A program made the translations under genes and the position numbers. The notes beneath the pieces were generated by a model that saw only the letters and a list, made by a program, of their open reading frames with translations, ran no database searches and was not told the origin of the DNA. Positions 25,866 to 35,162 of a DNA stretch of 35,299 bases are shown piece by piece. Each line of letters opens with the position of its first letter. The first letter of the stretch is position 1. Source of the DNA: Caldilineaceae bacterium (GTDB lineage: Bacteria; Chloroflexota; Anaerolineae; Caldilineales; Caldilineaceae); the NCBI GenBank assembly GCA_022824685.1, contig JAJDZJ010000178.1, positions 1-35,299 on the forward strand. Reading direction: 5' to 3'.

Positions 25866-27290
25866 TTACCCGGACAGAGTGGCATTGTCAGGAATGGCCG
25901 CCGGTATGTCCGAGTCATTGGTCAACGCCACCTCGCCCTCCACCGTCACGGACGCGCCAAAGGTGAAGGGGCCTGTAACGGAAAGACGCCGGCAGCGGAG
26001 CAAGGAAGGCGGCCCATGCGGAAATCGTTTCTCGATCTGGTCGATAAACTGGTAGAAACGGTCATCCAGTTCGACAAGGGGCGCTCCGGCGGGGAATTGT
26101 CCGGTACCCCGCCGCGGATCAAGTACGATTCTCCCCCGTAGGTCCAGCCGGTAGGCATCGGAACACAGCGCCAGCAGGTCATTGCATCGTTTGACCGGCA
26201 AAAAACGGTCGCGCGGCACTTGGATCGCCTGCGCGCCGTCGAAAGCGGAGATCGCAAGGCCCACCGCGGTTTCCAATTGGAAGACCGGCGGCGAGTCCGG
26301 GCGGGAAGGGTCCACCGGCTTGTTGTTGACAATCATCGGCAGATCCAAGAACCCGTCCCGGTCCTGCAACAGTTTTCGCAAAGTGGGCAGGTGAATCCAC
26401 AGGTTGTTGGTATTGAACAGCCGGTAACGATCGATGTCCTGAAACTGTTCGACCTCCTCTGGCGGGCACTGGGCTATTTCGCGCAGCAAGAGCCGCCCGT
26501 CGCGATTCTGGGCAAGGTGCCCCCCCTTGCGGTCTGCCGCCGTCCGGGCGGTCACCTCCATCAGAAAGGGCAGGTTGCGGGCCGCAAAGAAACCAAGAAT
26601 GTCGGCGTCCACCGTTGCGCCCAAATTGTCGGCATTGCTGACAAACATGTATTCGTAGCCGAGAGCGAGCATCTGCCCCAGCAGACTGCTTGAGTGCAGC
26701 GTCAGATAGATGTCGCCATGGCCGGGGGGGCACCACTCCTTGGCCGGGTCCTTCTTCCATTCCACGGGCTGCAGAGAATCCTGCCAGATCTTGGGAACCT
26801 TGCTCTGCAGGAAGGCAAGAGGCAGAGCGCCGGGCGCGCAATCCGCCAGTCGCGGGTAGGCTGAAAGCGCTTGCTCTGTTGCCGTCTGCGTGCTGTAGCT
26901 GTTCATGAAGACGAGCGGCAGTCGAGCCGTCATCTTCTCGCGCAGATGCAGGACATGATGGACGATGATGTCGAGAAAGCGCAACCCGTCTTTCACCATC
27001 AGCAGCGACCGCGGCCCTTGCAGCCCCATGGTCGCGCCCAGCCCGCCATTCAGCTTGACGACGACGAGCCGGTTGAGCGCGGCCAGACCTTCTTCATGGA
27101 AACCGGTGGCGGCGGATCTGTCGGCTATCTCTGAGGGGGGGCGGGCGTCTGCGCCGGAAATGTAGCCTGTCGCGCCGGCCCCGAGTTGAGCGTAGTTCTG
27201 TTCAAAGCTGCGAATCAGCAGGTCGTCCAGACCAGCGCGTTCCATCTTTCGACGAAACGGCGCAAATGAAACCGTGGGTTGTTGACCCAT
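25866..27290 (-). CDS. UTP--glucose-1-phosphate uridylyltransferase (UDPGP family)
   Basis: The enzyme makes UDP-glucose from UTP and glucose-1-phosphate. It belongs to the UDPGP family best known from eukaryotes, not the bacterial GalU family. The nucleotide-binding loop VVVKLNGGLGATMG is at residues 76-89, followed by FLDIIVHHVLHL. Also present are CPPGHGDIYLTL, FVSNADNLGATVD, FNTNNLWIHLPTL and the long C-terminal beta-helix part with FTFGASVTVEGEV. The length of 474 residues is normal for the family. The start ATG 27290 is the first good one. It converges with the FemAB gene with 37 bases between them. UDP-glucose would feed the glycosyltransferases in this window. Confidence 0.9.
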   Translation of the reverse strand: MGQQPTVSFAPFRRKMERAGLDDLLIRSFEQNYAQLGAGATGYISGADARPPSEIADRSAATGFHEEGLAALNRLVVVKLNGGLGATMGLQGPRSLLMVKDGLRFLDIIVHHVLHLREKMTARLPLVFMNSYSTQTATEQALSAYPRLADCAPGALPLAFLQSKVPKIWQDSLQPVEWKKDPAKEWCPPGHGDIYLTLHSSSLLGQMLALGYEYMFVSNADNLGATVDADILGFFAARNLPFLMEVTARTAADRKGGHLAQNRDGRLLLREIAQCPPEEVEQFQDIDRYRLFNTNNLWIHLPTLRKLLQDRDGFLDLPMIVNNKPVDPSRPDSPPVFQLETAVGLAISAFDGAQAIQVPRDRFLPVKRCNDLLALCSDAYRLDLRGRIVLDPRRGTGQFPAGAPLVELDDRFYQFIDQIEKRFPHGPPSLLRCRRLSVTGPFTFGASVTVEGEVALTNDSDIPAAIPDNATLSG

Positions 27291-27350
27291 TCAATGACCT
27301 CGAAGTTGCATGGTTTCCAGGGCATCCTCACCGCTGGCCCCGTCTTCCTG

Positions 27351-29024
27351 TCACCAACCGACCGCGCAACCATCCTTGCGCGGGTCGCTCCCTCCAGTCA
27401 GGACACCGCTTTCCGGATCCCGCACAATGATCTGACCGCCGCCGAAACCGGACCGTCCCGCGCCGTCGACCGGCATCAGGTCATGGCCGCGGCGGGCCAT
27501 TTTCGCCAGGATGCCATAGTCCCATCCTTCTTCCATCGCCAATACGCCCCCGGCTTCGCCAGCGCCCAATCCCGCATGAGGCCCGCTCAACGACCAGCGG
27601 GGCATGTCCAGGGCCTGCTGAGGGCTCATGTCCAGGGCGACCATATTCACCAGCATCTGCAGATGGCCCTGGGGTTGCATGTACCCGCCCATCACTCCGA
27701 AACTTGCGTGCAACGCCCCGCCTCGCGTCGTCATCGCTGGAATAATCGTGTGATAGGGACGCTTGTTCGGCGCAAGATTGTTGGGGTGGTCGGGGTCCAG
27801 AACAAATAAGGCGGCCCGGTTCTGCAGGCTCACTCCGCTCCCGGGCACAACCAGCCCGGTACCGGTTCCCTGGTAAAGGCTGTTGATAAAACTGCACGCG
27901 TTCCCCTGGCCGTCCGCGGTCGTCAGATAGACGGTATCCGAACCGGCCGCGGGGTAACCCCAGGAAACTGAGGCCGCGGCCCGCTGCGGGTCAATTTCCC
28001 GACGCCGATGGTCGGCATATTCGCGGCTGGCAAGCGCTGTAAGAGGAATCGGCGACACATCGATATCGCAGACCCACTGCTGGGCCTCGGCGTAGCCAAT
28101 TCGCATGCATTCCACCAGCGTGTGCAGTCGATCCACGCTGGACATTCCCGCGAGGTCGAAGCCGTCCGCCAGATTGGCGGCAACGATGGCGGCCAGCCCC
28201 TGTCCGTTCGGGGGGCATTCGTAGAGGCGCACGTCGCCGAATTCGGCGGTGATAGGCTCATGCCACGTGCTTGTATGGGCCGCCATATCCTCAGGCGTGA
28301 TCCATCCGCCGTAACGCTGCACATGCTCGCTCAGGTTGCGCGCGAATTCGCCGGTATAGATCGCGTCTTTGCCGGCGGCCGCGATCGCCCGCAGCGTCTG
28401 GCCCAATGTTGGGATCCGCATCATCTGCCCAGGCCGCGGCGCGCTGCCCTCAATCAAGAGCTCATGGCCGCTTGGCTGCTCCGGCCCATTGTCCAGATCA
28501 CTGCTGGTCCAGTCCGGGGAGCGAAGAAGCTTCGCCGTCTGCGCGGCCCAACCCCGTCCTATCCATTCGGTCACAGGGTAGCCCTCTTCCGCCAGACGGA
28601 TGGCCGGTTTGAGCACGTCGGCCAGCGTCATTTCCCCGTGTCTTTCCAGCAAATCACTCCATCCCGCCACGGTCCCCGGTATACTGACACTGTGGCCGGT
28701 AAATTGGGGCATGCGGGAATAGCCGAGGCGCCGCAGCTCCTCGATCGATGCCGCGCTCGCAGAGCGGCCGGACCCGTTGAGCGCGGTCACACGTTCGGTC
28801 CTGGCATCCCAATAGAGCGCAAAACAGTCGCCCCCTATTCCCGTGGAGATCGGCTCGACAACATTCAGAGCGGCGGCTGCGGCGATTGCGGCGTCGGCCG
28901 CGTTTCCCCCCGCCTGCAGGATCGACAGTCCTGCCTGGGCAGCAAGAGGTTGACTCGTGGCAACCAGCCCGTTGCGCGCCAGGACATTGCTGCGGCGGGA
29001 GCGAAAGACAAAATCGAAATTCAT
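27351..29024 (-). CDS. ggt: Gamma-glutamyltransferase
   Basis: This Ntn-hydrolase cleaves or transfers the gamma-glutamyl group of glutathione and related peptides after self-cleavage. The N-terminal half has ISTGIGGDCFALYWD and SIPGTVAGW. The expected nucleophile is T364 in GSDTVYLTTADGQGNA, so the small subunit would span 364-557. GGGQIIVRDPESGVLTGGSDPR forms the C-terminus. No signal peptide is seen, so the enzyme may be cytoplasmic, unlike periplasmic GGT of E. coli. The length of 557 residues is normal. ATG 29024 is preceded by GGAAAG. A promoter candidate lies about 50 bases upstream. Confidence 0.94.
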   Translation of the reverse strand: MNFDFVFRSRRSNVLARNGLVATSQPLAAQAGLSILQAGGNAADAAIAAAAALNVVEPISTGIGGDCFALYWDARTERVTALNGSGRSASAASIEELRRLGYSRMPQFTGHSVSIPGTVAGWSDLLERHGEMTLADVLKPAIRLAEEGYPVTEWIGRGWAAQTAKLLRSPDWTSSDLDNGPEQPSGHELLIEGSAPRPGQMMRIPTLGQTLRAIAAAGKDAIYTGEFARNLSEHVQRYGGWITPEDMAAHTSTWHEPITAEFGDVRLYECPPNGQGLAAIVAANLADGFDLAGMSSVDRLHTLVECMRIGYAEAQQWVCDIDVSPIPLTALASREYADHRRREIDPQRAAASVSWGYPAAGSDTVYLTTADGQGNACSFINSLYQGTGTGLVVPGSGVSLQNRAALFVLDPDHPNNLAPNKRPYHTIIPAMTTRGGALHASFGVMGGYMQPQGHLQMLVNMVALDMSPQQALDMPRWSLSGPHAGLGAGEAGGVLAMEEGWDYGILAKMARRGHDLMPVDGAGRSGFGGGQIIVRDPESGVLTGGSDPRKDGCAVGW

Positions 29025-29074
29025 GGGCGAATCTTTCCGAAACTTGACGATATGGTAAATGGGATGGACTTGTG

Positions 29075-29103
29075 ATCATAGTCGATCGGCGGGGAATAGG
29101 CAA
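29075..29103 (-). promoter_or_regulatory. Promoter candidate for ggt
   Basis: On the minus strand TTGCCT (29098-29103) and TATGAT (29075-29080) are separated by exactly 17 bases. They match four and five of six consensus bases. The predicted start lies about 45 bases before the ggt ATG. Confidence 0.45.
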
Positions 29104-29198
29104 AGCGGACAAGGATCGCCCCTTCGCCGTAGCCGAACTGCCCGGCACCCACCCCTCCAGATTATCCACATCTTTTTGCTGGAACTCCGCGGCTACGG

Positions 29199-29204
29199 TA
29201 GACT
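29199..29204 (+). promoter_or_regulatory. Weak -10 candidate upstream of the envelope cassette
   Basis: TAGACT is 17 bases after TTGCTG (29176-29181). Both boxes are only partial matches. It is the best pair I could find before the 29312 gene. Confidence 0.2.
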
Positions 29205-29311
29205 AACTGAAGCGATTTCATTCCGATTCCACCTGGTTGCCAACAGACCCCCCAGACCCGGTGTCCACGGCAGCCGGAAAGGTTTATGGCGTCCCGGTTC
29301 AGTAACTGCTA

Positions 29312-30094
29312 ATGGGTTTCCTGGTTGAGGCCATTACCAACATTGCGCCCTATATCTATGCAACGTGTGGGCTGCTGGCGCTCTTTCAACTGTATCGCAC
29401 GTGGCAGGTGCGCGCAGAGCGGCGGCAGGCCGTTTTCTCGCTGGAACGGGACAAAGCGCTCGACGATCTGTATCGCATCTTCCTTTCAGCCCTGCTGATG
29501 CTGGTGGTGATGGGCTTCACCTATTTCGCCAGCACGACCCTGCGCGAAGCGATGATCGCGGTGGAATCATCCTCAGCCCATTCATCCCAGGATGGCTCTT
29601 CGAATCCCTCCAATACATCCTTTTCGGCCCTGATCCCGACGCCCACATTCACACCGGAACAACCGACGGCAACCCCGCGCCCCACACGTGACCAGATCTC
29701 TACGCCGGCGCCACCAGATCAAGCGGACACTGCGCAGGCGGAGCAGCCCACGCCAACGCCCGAGCCCGTACCCGTTGCCCCGGCTCTGTGCCCCGACGGA
29801 CGCGCGGTCATCGTGTCGCCCGGCAATGGAGCCATCGTGAGTGGAAATGTGACGATCGTGGGTACGGCAAAGCACGACCAGTTCGCCTTCTACAAACTGG
29901 AGCACGCACCCAGCGGCGCGAATCCGAGTTACAGCTACTTCGACGGCGCTGAAACGCAGGTCGTCGGGGGTATTCTCGGCAATCTGAACAGCGCGGCCAT
30001 GGCGAACGGCGCCTACATTATCCAGATCGTGGTGGTCGATACCACCGGCAACTACCCGGAGCCCTGTCGCGTCACGGTGACTGTGCAGAACTGA
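29312..30094 (+). CDS. Membrane-anchored protein with Thr-Pro linker and Ig-like C-terminal domain
   Basis: The function is not recognised. Two membrane spans lie near residues 10-27 (IAPYIYATCGLLALFQL) and 56-74 (IFLSALLMLVVMGFTYFA), with a basic cytoplasmic loop between them. A linker of about 80 residues rich in Thr, Pro and Gln follows, with PTPTFTPEQPTATPRPT. The C-terminal domain, from about residue 165, has CPDGRAVIVSPGNGAIVSG and a beta-rich pattern ending in CRVTVTVQN. It looks like an Ig-like or bacterial surface beta-sandwich, possibly with one disulfide between the two Cys residues. It is the first of three colinear genes. This architecture is common in Chloroflexota envelopes, where it probably anchors an extracytoplasmic domain. 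Confidence 0.75.
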   Translation: MGFLVEAITNIAPYIYATCGLLALFQLYRTWQVRAERRQAVFSLERDKALDDLYRIFLSALLMLVVMGFTYFASTTLREAMIAVESSSAHSSQDGSSNPSNTSFSALIPTPTFTPEQPTATPRPTRDQISTPAPPDQADTAQAEQPTPTPEPVPVAPALCPDGRAVIVSPGNGAIVSGNVTIVGTAKHDQFAFYKLEHAPSGANPSYSYFDGAETQVVGGILGNLNSAAMANGAYIIQIVVVDTTGNYPEPCRVTVTVQN

Positions 30095-30142
30095 TTCCAG
30101 CGGACATTGAAGGATGGACGATCGCTCCGTCTCTGAGCGAAA

Positions 30143-32740
30143 ATGATGATCGAAAGATTCCTGCGTTCTGCGAAATCCCTGGCTGCCGGGCGTAGCCTGA
30201 TATGGAGGAATCCATTGGCGGCCGGTGTTGTTTTCGCGGTCGTAATCTCGCTGCTTGCGCTTATATCGCTTCTGCTGCGCGATGTGAATCAAGTCGCCCT
30301 GCCTACCGCCGACAGCAGGCCAACCGATGTCTCGGCCCTCCAATCAGAGCAGCCGACCAGCACGCCCTCCCCCAGCCCGACCCCCGAAGTGACCGCGCTC
30401 GCGGGCCAGACCGCTGACGCCGCAGTCGCCCCGACGGCGACGCCTTCCCCCGCGCCGACCGCAACCCCGACGAGCAGCCCGCCGCCCACTCCGACCCCGA
30501 ACGACCCGGCGTCGCCAACGCCTACGCCGACAGCCACGGAACCCTATGTCCCGGTAAGTGTCTTCCCGTCGGAAATTGAAGTCGGCGCGCCCGACAATGT
30601 CACCGGGCGTATCGTTCTGTTCCCTGCCCGTCTTCGGGCCGGCCCCTCCACAGATGAAGACGTGCTGGTCCGGCTGGGCCAGGATGTCGAGGTCACCATC
30701 GGCGGCATCGTCGCCAGCGGCGCCTGGGTCCTGCTGAAAGTAACCGACCAGAGAACGGAGTTGAACGGCCAGGAAGGCTGGATGGCGGTGGAGTTGATGG
30801 AGACCGACGGCGATCTGACGACGCTGCTGCGCTATACCGACGACGGCATTCGCATTCGTCCGTTCGGCTCGCGCCCGCCCGGCATCGGGGTCCAGGCGAC
30901 ATCCACGCCGATTGGCGCAACCGGCTCGACGCCGGCCTCGACTGCATTGACCCCGGCGGTACAGCTCACGTCAACAACCACGGCCACGCCGCCTCCCACG
31001 GCGACACCGCCTCCCACGGCGACACCGCCTCCCACTGCAACGCCGACGCCCACGGCAACGCCATCGCCTACGCCAACACCGACACTGACGCCCCTGCCGA
31101 CGCCAACGCCGACGTCACCCCCGACGGAAACACCGACTGCTACGCCGACGCCCACCTTCACGCCGACGGCCACGGCCACGCCGACACCTATTCCCACGCC
31201 GACGCCAACACGGGACGCCTCGGCGCAAGCCGCAGACCACATCCCCGCTGAATCGTCCGCCGTGGCCCTCCAGCCGGCGCAGGCCCCCCCTCCCGAAGGC
31301 GATGAGTTTGCGGCGTCCATACTCAGCGACACGGTTTCCGCCGATCTTACGGAACCGGTCTCCGTTCGCGCCGACAGCGGCGAAAATCTGCTATTGGATT
31401 TCGATCCGGTGACGATTCAGGTCATGATGTGGAGCGGCATTTTCGGGGCATCCCAGGGCGAATGGCTCGGCGCCGGCGCCGAATTCCTCTGGCAGGGCGC
31501 CAGAGTCTATGTGAAAGGTCAGAGAGATGATAGCGGGCGCGTGACGGCCTCTCGCATTCGTGTTGCGGCTCCGCCTGAGTTTGAGCGCGTCAGACGCATG
31601 GATGTGCCCACGTTCGGCGCGGCCCAAAAGAGCGGGAAGGCTGTCGCGCTGCTGGGCAAGCGCGGCGCTCCCGGCATATTCCTCCTGCACCAGGATGGTG
31701 TCGTCACCGTGCTCAGCGAAACCGGCCAGAGCGTGCTGCCCATCTTCAGCGGCGCCGAAGGTTTCGTCATCCCCGATGCCAACGCCCCCGCCGACCGGAA
31801 CGGATTCCTGTATGTCCGCGGGGACGGTATCGGACTGTCGTTCCAGGCGTATCCATTCCACGGGGTGCGGGGCATTGCATCCGACAAGCGCGGCGACATT
31901 TGGTGGATAGAGATTCCGCAGGTCGGTTTGGTCCAGTGGCGGCTGTGGCACTACGACAGCCAGGAGAGCAGGATTGTCCTGCGGGTGCAGGATTCTACCT
32001 CACTTTTGGGAGGGAGGGCCGGCAACGCAATCGAACCAACATTGATCGCAGTTCTGGCCGGCGCAGGCGATACGCGTTCGTTTGTGATCGATACCGCCAA
32101 CCTGGATGCAGGGCGGCAATATACAGGTCTGTACCGGGTCGATCTGGACGCTGACGGTAAGATCGATGTGAATCGCCTTGCGCCTGAGGGCATCTATCGC
32201 GGGCCGTTTCAGCTCAGCCCCGAAAACAGCCGCCTCGCCCATCTCGCCTATGACCCTCAGCATCCGAGCCTGACCGTCGGCTTTGTGCGCCCCGCCAATC
32301 AACTGTGGGTGAGGGAGATGGCCGCCAACGGGTCGGGCCCGCCCGGTCGCCTGAGCGCGCAAACGCAAACCAGGTTCGAATTCTTCGCGCCGCAGTTGGC
32401 ATGGCGGGACGACGACCGGATTCTCCTGGCCCGCAGCCGCTTCTCGCCCCAGGGCGTGTTCTCGCTGGAAATCTTCGGTGTCACCGAAGTGGACCTGCGG
32501 CAAACCGGTTCCGCCGCCCGCAGTTCGTATCTCTATCCGCTGGGCGATGTGGTCGGCGACTATGGCGCCTGCGCAGACGGCTCGGTATTGATCAGCGTGA
32601 GATCGGGCAGCCGGGTTCCACGGCTGGAAGAGTGGAGTGGTGAGGGTCGGCCAGAAATGCGAGGACAACTGCCAGGATTTTACGACCGCATCTTCCTCTG
32701 CTGGCAGCGCTATACCGGCCCAGTTCGGATTCGCCGCTGA
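30143..32740 (+). CDS. Large membrane-anchored protein with Thr-Pro linkers, SH3-like and propeller-like regions
   Basis: The function is not recognised. One N-terminal membrane span at about residues 25-46 ([20 protein letters not shown]) is followed by a Thr-Pro linker. An SH3-like segment lies at about 150-215, with [21 protein letters not shown] and [12 protein letters not shown] second, longer Thr-Pro linker follows at about 275-360. After that, a small beta-rich segment ([23 protein letters not shown]) resembles DUF5666-like folds. The C-terminal half, about 490-865, has spaced beta-blade patterns such as [17 protein letters not shown] and [13 protein letters not shown], suggesting a propeller. 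The stop overlaps the next start by one base (TGATG). A surface-exposed binding or scaffold role is an inference. Confidence 0.75.
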   Translation: MMIERFLRSAKSLAAGRSLIWRNPLAAGVVFAVVISLLALISLLLRDVNQVALPTADSRPTDVSALQSEQPTSTPSPSPTPEVTALAGQTADAAVAPTATPSPAPTATPTSSPPPTPTPNDPASPTPTPTATEPYVPVSVFPSEIEVGAPDNVTGRIVLFPARLRAGPSTDEDVLVRLGQDVEVTIGGIVASGAWVLLKVTDQRTELNGQEGWMAVELMETDGDLTTLLRYTDDGIRIRPFGSRPPGIGVQATSTPIGATGSTPASTALTPAVQLTSTTTATPPPTATPPPTATPPPTATPTPTATPSPTPTPTLTPLPTPTPTSPPTETPTATPTPTFTPTATATPTPIPTPTPTRDASAQAADHIPAESSAVALQPAQAPPPEGDEFAASILSDTVSADLTEPVSVRADSGENLLLDFDPVTIQVMMWSGIFGASQGEWLGAGAEFLWQGARVYVKGQRDDSGRVTASRIRVAAPPEFERVRRMDVPTFGAAQKSGKAVALLGKRGAPGIFLLHQDGVVTVLSETGQSVLPIFSGAEGFVIPDANAPADRNGFLYVRGDGIGLSFQAYPFHGVRGIASDKRGDIWWIEIPQVGLVQWRLWHYDSQESRIVLRVQDSTSLLGGRAGNAIEPTLIAVLAGAGDTRSFVIDTANLDAGRQYTGLYRVDLDADGKIDVNRLAPEGIYRGPFQLSPENSRLAHLAYDPQHPSLTVGFVRPANQLWVREMAANGSGPPGRLSAQTQTRFEFFAPQLAWRDDDRILLARSRFSPQGVFSLEIFGVTEVDLRQTGSAARSSYLYPLGDVVGDYGACADGSVLISVRSGSRVPRLEEWSGEGRPEMRGQLPGFYDRIFLCWQRYTGPVRIRR
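30986..31039 (+). repeat. 18-base tandem repeat (three units) in the Thr-Pro linker
   Basis: Three units at 30986, 31004 and 31022 encode TPPPTA each. The first two units differ at one base and the third carries two changes from the second. The repeats continue less regularly as Thr-Pro dipeptides to about 31212. Such arrays change length by slippage, so the linker length may vary between strains. Confidence 0.8.
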
Positions 32741-33567
32741 TGCCGGGTCAGTGGCCGGTCGCAGCCGCAATTTGGCCGGATAGCTGGATACACTTCGCCA
32801 GCGTCACACATCTGATCTTTGGCATCGCCGCAGTGATCCTGGGCGCCTTGCTGGTGACCTGGTGGTCCCAGCAGACAGGCCGTTGGTACGCAGTCTTCGC
32901 CGGCACTCTTCTCTTCAGCATGGTGTTGAATGTGGCGGCCTTCTATCTGTTCGTCGTGCCGCCTCACAGCGCCGGATGCATCGACTTCTGCCCTGGGCGC
33001 CTTGGTTTCCCTCTCCCCTTTGCCACGCTTTCCCCCAGCGGCGACATTCAAATCTATATCGGCGACTTTCTGTTGAACCTGATGCTTTTGTGGCTCCTGT
33101 TCTTCGGGGGAGTTGTTATCTGGCGTATCCTCGGCGAAGCAGTCCAACTGAAAGAGAGGGGCTTTCGTTTTCGGATGCTCTTTGCCGCCTTCTTCGTCCT
33201 CCTGACCTGGGGTTTGCTGCCCCGCTACTTCAGCCCGCCCGCCGCGCATGTAACCGGCGATGAACTGCGCCTTTCTGTCAATGCCCGTCGCGCCGCCGAA
33301 TCCACCTACGGCGTATCTGGTCTGTGGGTCCACCGCCTGGCCCTGGAAGATATTCGGTACCTTCCCCCAGATGTTCCCGATGTCTCCGGCAGCATCGACA
33401 GACCGCAGGCCCAGGTCTGCCTTCGGGGTTACACCTACTTCTACATCCCCTGGCGCCGTTACCGGGTCCAACTCGATGCAACCGGGGTCACCCCCCTCAA
33501 TCTCGCGGAACTGTCCCTCACAGGAAGCTGCTGGCAGCCCCAAACTCCGGTGGCCGGCGGCCAGTGA
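32740..33567 (+). CDS. Four-TM membrane protein with extracytoplasmic C-terminal domain
   Basis: No family was recognised in this 275-residue protein. Four membrane spans are visible at about residues 18-42, 48-72, 105-130 and 144-163. A short loop between spans 2 and 3 has the pair CIDFC, which could form a disulfide outside the membrane. The remaining 110 residues are hydrophilic and beta-rich, with YLPPDVPDVSGSIDRP and VCLRGYTYFYIPWRRYRV. The start ATG overlaps the preceding stop by one base, so the genes are translationally coupled and probably make interacting envelope proteins. Confidence 0.75.
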   Translation: MPGQWPVAAAIWPDSWIHFASVTHLIFGIAAVILGALLVTWWSQQTGRWYAVFAGTLLFSMVLNVAAFYLFVVPPHSAGCIDFCPGRLGFPLPFATLSPSGDIQIYIGDFLLNLMLLWLLFFGGVVIWRILGEAVQLKERGFRFRMLFAAFFVLLTWGLLPRYFSPPAAHVTGDELRLSVNARRAAESTYGVSGLWVHRLALEDIRYLPPDVPDVSGSIDRPQAQVCLRGYTYFYIPWRRYRVQLDATGVTPLNLAELSLTGSCWQPQTPVAGGQ

Positions 33568-33605
33568 ATCATCTGACCACCGACCACCGGCCACCGGACA
33601 CTGCC

Positions 33606-34898
33606 TTAGCTCGGACTGTATAGTTCCGTTTCCGGGAAGAAGGCTGCCCACGCAAACCAGAAGTGATCGAAGTGGAGGATCGCGGTCAACTGCTCTCCGG
33701 CCAGGGGGCCGTCCGTGGCCTCGCCCAGAATGTCCCAGGTGCTGCCCGTTTCAGCGTCGCTGAATGTCCCGTCTCCGTTCGGGGAAAAGGTCAGGAGCTG
33801 ATCCCCCAACTGGCGTTCATAGACTGCGACAGCGCCAATGTCCCGACCGCCGCTGATGACCGAAGTGTCCAGGGCGCTCGCCAACCCGGGCTTGTGGAAA
33901 ATGGCAAGCTCAACCCCAGCGAAGGTGTCATGAACGACGCCGGCCTCCTCCAACAGCGCGAACGGATAGGCCATGGCGTCGGCATCCGTCGTCAACCCCA
34001 GAACCCGTTCGGCCGGTTCCAAACGGGGATCAGGCGTGCCCGAAAAGAGGAAGGGCCGCGATGTGCTGTCATAACCCACATAGGGGTTGTAGCCATAGTT
34101 ACGGGGCATGTTTGGCCGCGCAAGCACGTCCCCATCCGGATGGGCGGCTTTGAAGTCTCCCCAGGAAAGCACCTGACTCGTAAGAAAGTTCAACTGCTCG
34201 CCGGCATACTTGCCCACGATTCCTTCCCCCGTGAACTGTTGCCACCAGGTCTCCGTCTGGCGATCATACATGATCAGGTCACTGTTGCGCAGCCGCCCGG
34301 TTGTGCCAAAATCGAGAACCTGACCATCAAAATTGCGGTCGAAGGCGATGCTGGCGTTGCAGAGCGGGCAGAATGTGACCGAGACGGCCTGGCCGTCAAC
34401 TTCGTCATTGACGATCTCGTGCCAAATAAGGATGCTCAATGGGTAGGCGCGGGCCGCGTCCCCGTGGCTGAACAGTATCACCGGTTCCCGATCATCCAGC
34501 CACTCATTCCCGGCCGCAATCGACTCATACTCAGGACTGTCAACCGCCGGAATACCGTCCTTGGGCGGGCCGCCGGACAGGATCGAATCCCATTCCACTG
34601 TCCGTCGCGAAAAGTCCGTGGAAAAGCCCCGCGTCCGGAACGGAGGCAGAACGCCGTCATTGATCAGCTCGCCGCTTAACTGCGGCACACCGGCATTGCC
34701 GCTGGCAGCCGCCTCAGCGCTGGCGCCGCTGCCGCCCTCCTCTCCAGCCTCCGCGTCAGCAGTCACCGCATCGCCGCCGCCTTCCGCCGCCGCAGGCGGC
34801 TCCGACGCCTCATCCGATCCAATCGGAACACAGGCCAATAAAATGACCGCCGCGACCACGAGCAGCCCGGCAAGCTGAATCCATCGATTCCTCATCAT
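33606..34898 (-). CDS. DUF3179 domain lipoprotein
   Basis: The 431-residue protein has a lipoprotein signal peptide with lipobox VILLAC (Cys23). An Ala/Glu/Gly-rich spacer runs to about residue 75. The DUF3179 domain follows: RDIGAV is near the C-terminus, and before it come YPLSILIWHEIVND and the CxxC motif C177-P-L-C180 in SVTFCPLCNASIAFDR. Next are RLRNSDLIMYDRQTETWW and SWGDFKAAHPDG. The function of the domain is unknown; the conserved CxxC suggests metal binding or redox activity. ATG 34898 begins the signal peptide and follows a run of G. The upstream open frame to 34991 does not look like protein. It converges with the preceding membrane gene. Confidence 0.85.
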   Translation of the reverse strand: MMRNRWIQLAGLLVVAAVILLACVPIGSDEASEPPAAAEGGGDAVTADAEAGEEGGSGASAEAAASGNAGVPQLSGELINDGVLPPFRTRGFSTDFSRRTVEWDSILSGGPPKDGIPAVDSPEYESIAAGNEWLDDREPVILFSHGDAARAYPLSILIWHEIVNDEVDGQAVSVTFCPLCNASIAFDRNFDGQVLDFGTTGRLRNSDLIMYDRQTETWWQQFTGEGIVGKYAGEQLNFLTSQVLSWGDFKAAHPDGDVLARPNMPRNYGYNPYVGYDSTSRPFLFSGTPDPRLEPAERVLGLTTDADAMAYPFALLEEAGVVHDTFAGVELAIFHKPGLASALDTSVISGGRDIGAVAVYERQLGDQLLTFSPNGDGTFSDAETGSTWDILGEATDGPLAGEQLTAILHFDHFWFAWAAFFPETELYSPS

Positions 34899-35162
34899 GG
34901 GAGCCCCCCCCCTTGTAATTGAAAGTGCCGGCGACCACCGCTCAGTCCACCATGGCTCCCAAGACCGTCGCGACGCTGACCGCCCATACACCCTCTTTGC
35001 CTCCGTCTATCGTCTGTAGACAAGACGCCTGCAGCACATGTGAACAGTATGCCGTTGCAGCAGGCCCTGGGGCTGTAGTCAGGCTTACGCTAGCGCAACC
35101 TGCCTGGAAGGTTCGCGCCGCCCTCGCCAAGGCGCCACGGCAATCAGGCGAAGATTCAAGGA
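34899..35162. other. Intergenic region upstream of the DUF3179 gene
   Basis: Nothing beyond the end repeat was recognised here. One short open frame on the minus strand (34942-35130) runs through the region but has no family resemblance. The promoter of the DUF3179 gene should lie here; no clear boxes were found. Confidence 0.3.

Noticed and set aside
28008..29075. 355-codon open frame on the plus strand opposite ggt
   Set aside because: It mirrors the ggt codons and has no domain pattern; ggt is clearly real.
30977..31212. Short regular repeats that might suggest a CRISPR array
   Set aside because: The units are contiguous, in frame, without spacers, and encode a Thr-Pro linker.
34942..35130. 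62-codon minus-strand open frame upstream of the DUF3179 gene
   Set aside because: It has no ribosome binding site or recognisable motif and could be chance in this composition.
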